From Sipunculus nudus (taxonomy: Eukaryota; Annelida; Sipuncula; Golfingiida; Sipunculidae): DNA of 64,000 nucleotides. This document shows positions 56,877 through 64,000 of this stretch, in pieces. Made by a program: the position numbers and the translations under genes. The DNA is taken from positions 44,035,079-44,099,078 of the forward strand of contig CM049309.1 in the NCBI GenBank assembly GCA_026874595.1. The letters are read 5' to 3'. The notes below the pieces were generated by a model that was not told where the DNA came from, ran no database searches, and saw only the letters and a program-made list of their open reading frames with translations. Position 1 is the first letter of the stretch. The number at the start of each line of letters is the position of its first letter.

Positions 56877-58966
56877 GTTCCGTGTTTCAGATCACATCGA
56901 CTTGGAACATTTAGCTTACTGAATTGCAACAAGCAATATGTGATTGAACCAGAGATTGTTTGTAACTTAAAATGGGAACAAAAGATTCAATTAAAAAATG
57001 TGTTTTATACGGTTTATTCAATAAACCATCAACAGGGTAGAATTATTCCTTCAATTACCTGAAGTGAGCATTTTGTGGGGATTTTTAACATAACATGTAT
57101 TAGTACCCACCCAATGTGAGTAACTCTTATGTATGCTGATAAAATAGCAGCTGGTGTTATTCAAAATTAAAAAGAGCACTATAAAACATGTGCACCAACT
57201 TGTACAAGCAGTTGGACAGATGAAAGCTGCCTCTCCTGTGCCTTACAAATTTGTGAAAATGTTAAAAATATAGACTTTTATGTGTGCCTTTTTTCTATTT
57301 AATTACTTTTGAAAACTAACAAATTTAAATGTTTTGCATTTTTATTCCTGTTCCTGTGCATTTTTGTTGTCTCAATTTAAAATGCATAATGTTAACAATA
57401 TACTTGGTGTTTAAAAAATTAAAGGTTCAATGATATTTATTGAAATTGTTGTACCAATCTTTAACAATCTTTACTCTCTTATTTGGTATTTGAAATTTTA
57501 TGTTATAAAACAAAGTCATTGGAAAATAATGATGTTGGCCAGTCGGGTCGGCCATCAGTGTGGTCAAAGTGGCTTGTCAGTGCCCAGATTCTCAAAAACC
57601 AAATATGATATTTGATATTTTTGCATATTATCAAGATTATAAAACAATTCAAATCCCTAATCGTGTCTGAAGGTTTAATAAGTTATAATCACTCGTAGAC
57701 CATGGTGATTACTGCACCCACTACATTGCAAGATCACACTTTCGATGTCACTTCTTTAGAGTGCATTTGAAAATGATTTGCCCTGTGAGTGAATGTTGAG
57801 GCTGAAATATTTCTGAAGAAATCATATGGGTATGCATATTAACTCATGCAACTGCTTATTTTCGCGGGAATTTAAAGCGAGGGAATTCATCATTGTCACA
57901 AAGTTTGTCAGTGAACAGTGTAGCATTCGAGAACAACCCATGTTCTTTTGGCTATTCCAACACACGATTGAATCCCCTGTACGGTGGTCTCTATACAGTA
58001 TAATACCGGGAGGTTGAAGCAAATCATGGAACAGCCAGCAGACCTCCGTGAATTGGTTACCATAAATACGCGGTTAAGCCCTGTCGTTCTGCATGCAAAG
58101 GGTACACTTGGGTTAAATTAAAATCAAAGTTGAAAGAATATATTCAGGATATTTTTTTCTGTGAGAAATGTGTATAACTCCCAATCATTTCCATTGCTTT
58201 TGTCCAGGAAATTTATGGGAACGAATAATCGTTCCCTCTTAATCCAGTTTAAGTAACCTCCGGGTGAATGAAACGGAATGTTCACCCAAATTGGCCATGC
58301 CTGGGATATGGTCTTGACACATATATCATGCATCATGAAACCAATCAAATATTCTGTCATGCGGGGTTTTATCAACAACATTGTTTTGAATTCCAAAGTT
58401 AAGGGCCAGCTTACTGCTGCTTTTGGAGTTTCTTTCCCTGAGGTCACACAAAGAAATAAAGAGTATCTACAGTAGGTCAACATGCTGGATCAGCTGATCA
58501 GTCAGCCAATCACAGTTCATGTACTGAACTAATTGTCCCACAAATTTGTCTGATCCTCAAAAATCAAACCCAGGAAACCAAGCTAGAACAAACAGAATTT
58601 ACTAATACACAATATAGGTTAAGCAGTGTGTAGAGAGCATAAGTAACAAGCATATGTAAAACCACAGAAAATTGTTAGTACTTCATTTATGCACTAATGT
58701 AATAATAATCTGTGTAGGTTTCTGAAGGGTAAGATGCCTAAATGGAAAACTCACACAGCATGAGAAAAAAGAAAAGAAAAACATTGAAAATTGAAGCTAA
58801 TCACAGTAAATGGTGTTAATGTATTTTTACTAGAAACAAAAAATTGGTCCACCTAAAATAATGGATCTTGGTCATATTATGCACCATGGACAAAAAATGT
58901 CCATTCATCTAAGAATTTTGTTACATGAGCAGTCACTAGTCAGTATATAATGTAATGTCATTATAT

Positions 58967-59758
58967 TGTTACAGAACCTAATATAAACAAATCACGTATG
59001 CGTGATGAACACAAATTTTGTAATGGAGATAAAAAAATCAGATTCTGTAACACTAGGCAGCGTGAAATGTCTAGGGGAATGAATAAAGAAGTCAGTAGGT
59101 TTTTTGTTAACAAATAACTATAATTTATTCTTAAAACAACCCTAACAATACAATACACTAAATCAATACAATTATACACTAAAACAGCGTTATAGCAACA
59201 AGTCAATATAATCACACAGAAAGATAATGGTACAGTACCTCGATACCGACACCGTCACCACGATAAGTCCTTTAAATGTAAACTCCAAGAGAATGACAGT
59301 CCAGTGGAAAGTTCTTGTAACAACACAGAAAGTAAACTGAAGTCCAAATGTATAAAATCCAGGAGAAAATCTTTGAAAATGTATAATTGCAGCATTCGTC
59401 GGATAAGGTCTTAGAATCTGACACATGCTTCTGCGTCCGCTGGTATTTGCTCTGCTGTCTGCCCTCTGGTTCTAGAAAACAGCCCCTTTATATACCTTCA
59501 CACCCCAAGCCGGGAATTTTCCACTTCTCGAACAGTCTATAAGGACCCAACTCAACAGTAAACACGCGTTTCAGGAATTCTCCAGAAAGACATAATCGTG
59601 TGTCTCTACACATACCAGGCTCATCACGTGACCCACAACCAGGCGTGAAAACCCAAGGCCCACATGACAAGGAAAGCCCAACAATTACGGATTAAACATA
59701 AAATGTAACAACAACACAAGTTACACCCATGTCACACAATAAAAGAGCACCTGTAACA
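58967..59758 (-). mobile_element. Solo LTR of a retrotransposon, 792 bp, minus orientation
   Basis: The ends TGTTACAG and CTGTAACA give the TG...CA termini of an LTR with an 8-bp inverted repeat, flanked on both sides by ATAT, a 4-bp target duplication. On the minus strand there is a TATA box (TATATAAAGG, 59,487-59,496) about 260 bp in, and AATAAA (59,123-59,128) about 160 bp before the other end, the order U3-R-U5. No second LTR or internal gag/pol sequence is next to it, so the element is probably a recombined solo LTR. Open frames inside it are not genes. Confidence 0.75.
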
Positions 59759-61593
59759 ATATGTGATTATGCAAATAATCAATTATCTTACCTGTTCTTG
59801 AAAAGTTATTCATTATGAGATCTCTTATAATCAGTCAGTGTTGTAAATTCAGTTTACTGATAAATTTTATAAGTGGTTAAAGAAGAAATACCCAAATTGA
59901 AGTTTTATTTAAAATGTCCAAAATGTTAGAAAGAATTTGTCTAATAATCAAAGATTAACCAGACTGTGCCTCCTGGATTGTATTCTCTCCTTTTCTAAAT
60001 ATACAAAGCCAGGGAAAAACCAATGACCCAACAAAATATGACCTGACAAAAAAACATAAACTGTGATCATTTCTAGGAGACAGCATTCCAGCTCATGAGA
60101 CCTTGTGACCTTTCATGGTAATCTCCCTGAGTGGAGAATAGCAGTGCTGTGTCATGTATTAATGTTGATGCAGAATGAATCATCAACAGCCAGTGATTGA
60201 TTTCATCCAGTCCTGTGGTTTAATAGCACAGGGAGACTGTGAACAGGCTGATACAGGGCTGTAACATCTCATCTGGGCTGAAAATGAATAAGAAAATCTT
60301 TTAAACTCATAGCATGTAAAATTTGAAATTCAAGGGTTTTGAAATACATATTCTTGAAACTTACTTGAATTTGTTTCATTTATCCTGTTGGCTTGGTTAT
60401 TGGAATAATCTCTGCATCCAAAAAGTATGTTAAAAATATGGATGAGTTCTTTGATGCTGTTGATTGCCTTATCTGCTGGATATTGAATTCTTAATGGTAG
60501 CTACTGTGATTACTTATATTTTTTATCACTGACTCATCCAGTTTTGAACAGTCTTCAACATGTTTGATCTTGAGGTTAAGGAAAATATATAGTATTGATT
60601 GGTAGGAAGTGACCATAAACATGCGAGTTGTGACTAACAAAAACATCTTATAATCTTATTCATAGAACATTCACTGAATTATAACTTTTAAGTAAATGAA
60701 ACAATGTATTTTGTCATAGTTAGTAAATAATACATATTTCTTTAAATTTGTTTGGTTTAAGGTAGTTTTTTCTGAGCAGGAATATAATTTTTTACAGCTG
60801 AGTAGTATTTTACACTTCATGGCGATAATAGTTTTGTTGAACTTAAGTAATGCTTTATCCTTGGAACTCTTGAGTCATGTTGTATAATTAGGTCAGAGCT
60901 CATAATAGCATAAAATAAATAATATACCAGTTTTTAGCTCAGTTCATATTATGGACTATTGGTCACACCATCATTGATTCAGAAGAAAATAATTTTAATA
61001 TATCAAACAACATGATTTTAATTCTAAGTGACAGTGTTAATATACATCAGTTACTTATGAGACTCCTTTTTTATATAAATTGTCATACCAGTTATCAACC
61101 AGTGGTTAACAGCGACTGAAGAAAAATATTGTTCTCATCAGTTTATCATATGTACAATGTAAGCTCAGGAACTGTCAATCATTTATCAAAATTATTTTAC
61201 ATTTACCCATGTCTAGGTGTAGATATGTGAGAATAAAGAATAGAAAGGTTATCCTGTAAAGGTTTATAGATTTGCTCTAATTCTGTCTTACTTCCAGATA
61301 TAAAGGAACCAGTCTCATGAATATTCATAAATAGAGTCTGGGTTATCTATCTGTCAATAATTTATAAAGCTGTTCTCATTTAAAGCTATAGATGAGTTGT
61401 CTGCTAAATATAATGGGGGTGTCAGGTTGTAGGATTATGGATTTTCTATATAACTGGTGGTATGCAGGTACCATGTAGGTACAAGTAAAGTATGTATTAA
61501 GGTAATAACAGGGTCACACAGGTACAGGTACAGATGAAGGATGGGGAGGCTGGGGGAAAGGCTGCACCAGTCAGAGGAAAGCTAGGACAGACC
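59759..61593. other. EIF3E intron 10, further part without recognised features
   Basis: AT-rich sequence in which I see no exon, repeat array or RNA gene. A few GGTACAGGTAC motifs near 61,525 resemble the subterminal repeats of the hAT-type element at 38,825. Confidence 0.45.
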
Positions 61594-61683
61594 TCACAGG
61601 TTGAACAAGCCTGGAAGTCCTCTGGCACGGCTGCTGCCAGCCTCTGATGTGGGGGACATGGATCTTTCCTTCATCTTTAAATC
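61594..61683 (-). CDS. Candidate terminal coding exon of unknown identity
   Basis: On the minus strand, acceptor TGTTGCTCACAG is followed by 29 open codons and a TGA stop at 61,594-61,596. The peptide starts DLKMKERSMSPTSEAGSS and ends RGLPGLFNL, a Ser-rich tail with a hydrophobic end. The segment stands out as GC-rich against AT-rich flanks. The opposite strand is also open here for 37 codons, so the strand is uncertain. If real, it is the end of a gene converging on or nested within the EIF3E intron. I recognise no family. Confidence 0.3.
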   Translation of the reverse strand, partial: DLKMKERSMSPTSEAGSSRARGLPGLFNL

Positions 61684-62165
61684 CTGTGAGCAACACATAT
61701 CATAAATTATTATGATCTTTCAACTCCCTTCACTTCCGCCCATAAAGAATTTCTCAAATAATATCAGGACCTCTGTGCCCCTCCCTTTGGCCTGGGTTTG
61801 TTAATAAGCCAACTGTCATCTGGTATCTGTTGATTGCTGATATTTTAGATGAGTACCTTTAATTAAGGATCAAAGGGGCACCTGTAAGGTATTAAAATGG
61901 AGGAAACTGGGACAGTACCTTTGCTGGTTGGTTATTGTTCAGGAACAGTCTACAACTGGTTTGTATAATAAATGAATAAATAAAAAAATATATACATATA
62001 GTGTATTGGTGCAGAGAATAATCAGGTTTTTATTATGTACGGTATATTACTTTCCTTGCCGTTACATCAGGTGTCGCCATTTATCATTACTTATTCCTTT
62101 GATTCTTGCTGTTTTTGAACATTGTCAATACATTATCTCTGTTCATCTTATTTTTATCCTCTGCT

Positions 62166-62515
62166 TCCTTGGAACGGGGGACAATGATTTGGGTCTGTCT
62201 GTCTGTCCGTCCACTAGGTTTTCGTACCGTGCAAGAACTTTCCTAAATATTATCCAATTCAATCAAATTTGGATCAGTGATAGCTCTCATGCATACCTTG
62301 AAAATTTATTATCACCAGCAAAAAAGAAAAAGTCCCTTTTGTTCGGAATTAATTCACAACCAAAAATTATGACATGTGGAGACATCTTCAGGGGGCAGTG
62401 AAAACCAAAACACAGTCACTATGACATGTGGAGACATCTTAAGGGGACAATAAAAACTAAAATATATTGATAGGGCCAGCAGGGGAAAACAAGAGCTGGG
62501 AACGGGGGACATAAA
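62166..62515 (+). repeat. Dispersed repeat bounded by GGAACGGGGGACA direct repeats
   Basis: GGAACGGGGGACA occurs at about 62,171 and again at about 62,499. The first is followed by CTGTCTGTCTGTCCGTCC. Inside, TGACATGTGGAGACATCTT occurs twice about 51 bp apart. The arrangement is typical of dispersed invertebrate repeats. Confidence 0.65.
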
Positions 62516-64000
62516 TTCCACAAATTTGCTTGTTACAATTATTTTTTTGGTAACACAGATTGAGCATGAAGAGCAGAAAGTCAAAAATGCTTATTTATAA
62601 TATGAATAGTTTAAAATATATATCATTCACTGAACAGGTCAGCCTGTTTGACCTGTCTGTGTTTACAGCTGTGATAAATGGTGACAACTGTTTTCCTTCA
62701 TGGTAGTGATTATGACATGTATGACATTACACTGAAACAAATTTGAGGTCATCACTGTAAAAAGGGGGGTGACAAATCTTTGTTAATTGGTTCTGCTGTA
62801 AAAGTACTGCTTTTGTTAGCAAGGCCCTGTCATGTTGTCATCACTGATCTGTACTATGTCCATTTCACACAGATGGTTGAAAGGTGTGGCTATAAGTATG
62901 ACATGGGCTTGATTCTCATATTACTAGTATATTTAATTTTAATGCGTTACAAGGTAGTCATATCAAGGAAACAGTTTATTTAACATCTCCTCCTCCCGAC
63001 TTTTGTGCAAAAAAAGAAATACTATACACAGCGTTTTTTTGCCTCATCAAAAATTAAAGGCAAAATAACTGACTGTTTTGGGCAGGCTGTACCAAGCTGT
63101 TAATTATAAAATTGCTTATTGACCCAGGTTAAGCAGTTTAATTACATATGACTTTTGGCTGGCTATATTTTGGCTGGTAGAAATAATAATATTGATTATC
63201 AGGCATGACCTATCCTTGTACAAGGAGCCTAATCATCCTGGGAATCATAAATAAAAACTTGGAGATTACATTTGATTTTCCAGTCTGAAGAATTTCAGGG
63301 AATTTGAGGAATACATCTCAAGTTTTGAAAAAAGTCCAGGAATTTGATTGGCACTAAAGAGAGAATAGTCAGTCATGACCAAGGTATTTCAAGAGATTTG
63401 CTCCTGTTAAGTCACAGAAATGTGTCAGTTTTATAAGTGACCTCTCAGAGAAACAAATAAACCTGTGCACATTCTATGTGTGATGTCTAAGACTGATTGA
63501 AAGTAGCAACATCAACCAGGGTATCAAGAGTGATACAAGTTATGCTGTCAGGTTTTGACCTGTGTTCCATATATAACATGTCAAATGAAAAATTACTTTC
63601 TCAGATAATTTACCGTGTTCAAACTATTGCAGGATGCGAACTAAATCAGACGAGAAGGTATATCTCATCTCAGGTCTCACATAGATCCATCTGGTGGTTG
63701 GCTATTGTAGCTGTGTGTTACATTACATACTAAATGACTTCACATTTGTTCATTCCTGCTCACTGCTACAACAGTGATGATGTATGTTACCAGATTTGGG
63801 TTAAAATGATTATCCTTGAAATCTGAAACTCAAAAACAAAAATCTGTGATTTTTTTTTTCATGAAATATCAATAAGCTTGTTATTAAACAAATTTGGAAC
63901 TGGTCTTTAGTTCCATCACCACCAGCACCTCAAAGGCTGAAATCTTGATGGAACCTACCATTCTTATGTCTCAACTGCAGGTTAGGACTTCAGGATTATA
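62516..64000. other. Right end of window without recognised features
   Basis: No exon, repeat array or RNA gene recognised; presumably still EIF3E intron 10 or intergenic DNA. The EIF3E C-terminal exons were searched for here by their expected peptide and not found. Confidence 0.4.

Noticed and set aside
58124-58483. 119-codon minus-strand open frame
   Set aside because: No family signal and overlapping open frames on the other strand. No splice structure or composition shift that would support it.
58475-58520. NMLDQLI-like reading as a possible EIF3E exon 11
   Set aside because: Only the first two or three residues fit the expected MLADKL start; the following residues do not match the PCI domain.
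59190-59426. Minus-strand open frame of 78 codons
   Set aside because: It lies wholly within the solo LTR and has no coding motif.

Overview
This is an AT-rich stretch of nuclear DNA from an animal. The three recognisable genes are split by GT-AG introns and most of the window is intron or repeat. The dispersed repeats carry GTCCGTC-rich heads (for example at about 3,240, 5,040, 52,250 and 62,195). I associate this style of repeat with marine invertebrates, especially molluscs and other lophotrochozoans. The phylum is an inference and I cannot name the species.

Layout. (1) 494-9,362, + strand: the last three coding exons of an AGPAT5-type lysophosphatidic acid acyltransferase, with a 7.7 kb intron full of dispersed and tandem repeats. 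(2) 9,363-26,104: about 17 kb of repeat-rich intergenic DNA. It holds several minisatellites, a 281-bp tandem duplication, inverted second copies of the repeats in the AGPAT5 intron, and a 2.8 kb array with a 27-bp unit (19,083-21,900). One small candidate terminal exon lies at 24,802-24,957 (-). (3) 26,105-31,527, - strand: RNF146, a RING-WWE ubiquitin ligase that reads poly-ADP-ribose. It appears complete in two coding exons; its 4.6 kb intron holds Helitron-like sequence and a G-rich tract. (4) 33,767 to beyond the window, + strand: EIF3E (eIF3 subunit e). Ten exons are visible, in phase, covering about the first 352 residues. Its start codon lies 2.2 kb from that of RNF146 in divergent orientation. 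(5) 45,351-64,000: apparently EIF3E intron 10, at least 18.6 kb, with two minisatellites (54- and 57-bp units), TIR and foldback elements, a solo LTR (58,967-59,758) and one small candidate exon on the other strand.

The three genes are unrelated housekeeping or regulatory genes (membrane lipid synthesis, PAR-dependent ubiquitylation, translation initiation); nothing suggests a shared pathway. I found no operon, CRISPR array, tRNA or rRNA.

The observations most worth checking are: a phase-0 open cassette exon in EIF3E intron 5; two intronic minisatellites whose every unit carries paired splice-acceptor and donor motifs in the sense orientation; a 27-bp array open in all three forward frames; a hAT-type element with a perfect 8-bp target duplication; DR1-type nuclear receptor sites carried by a repeat in the AGPAT5 intron; and a tankyrase-binding-like motif in the RNF146 tail.
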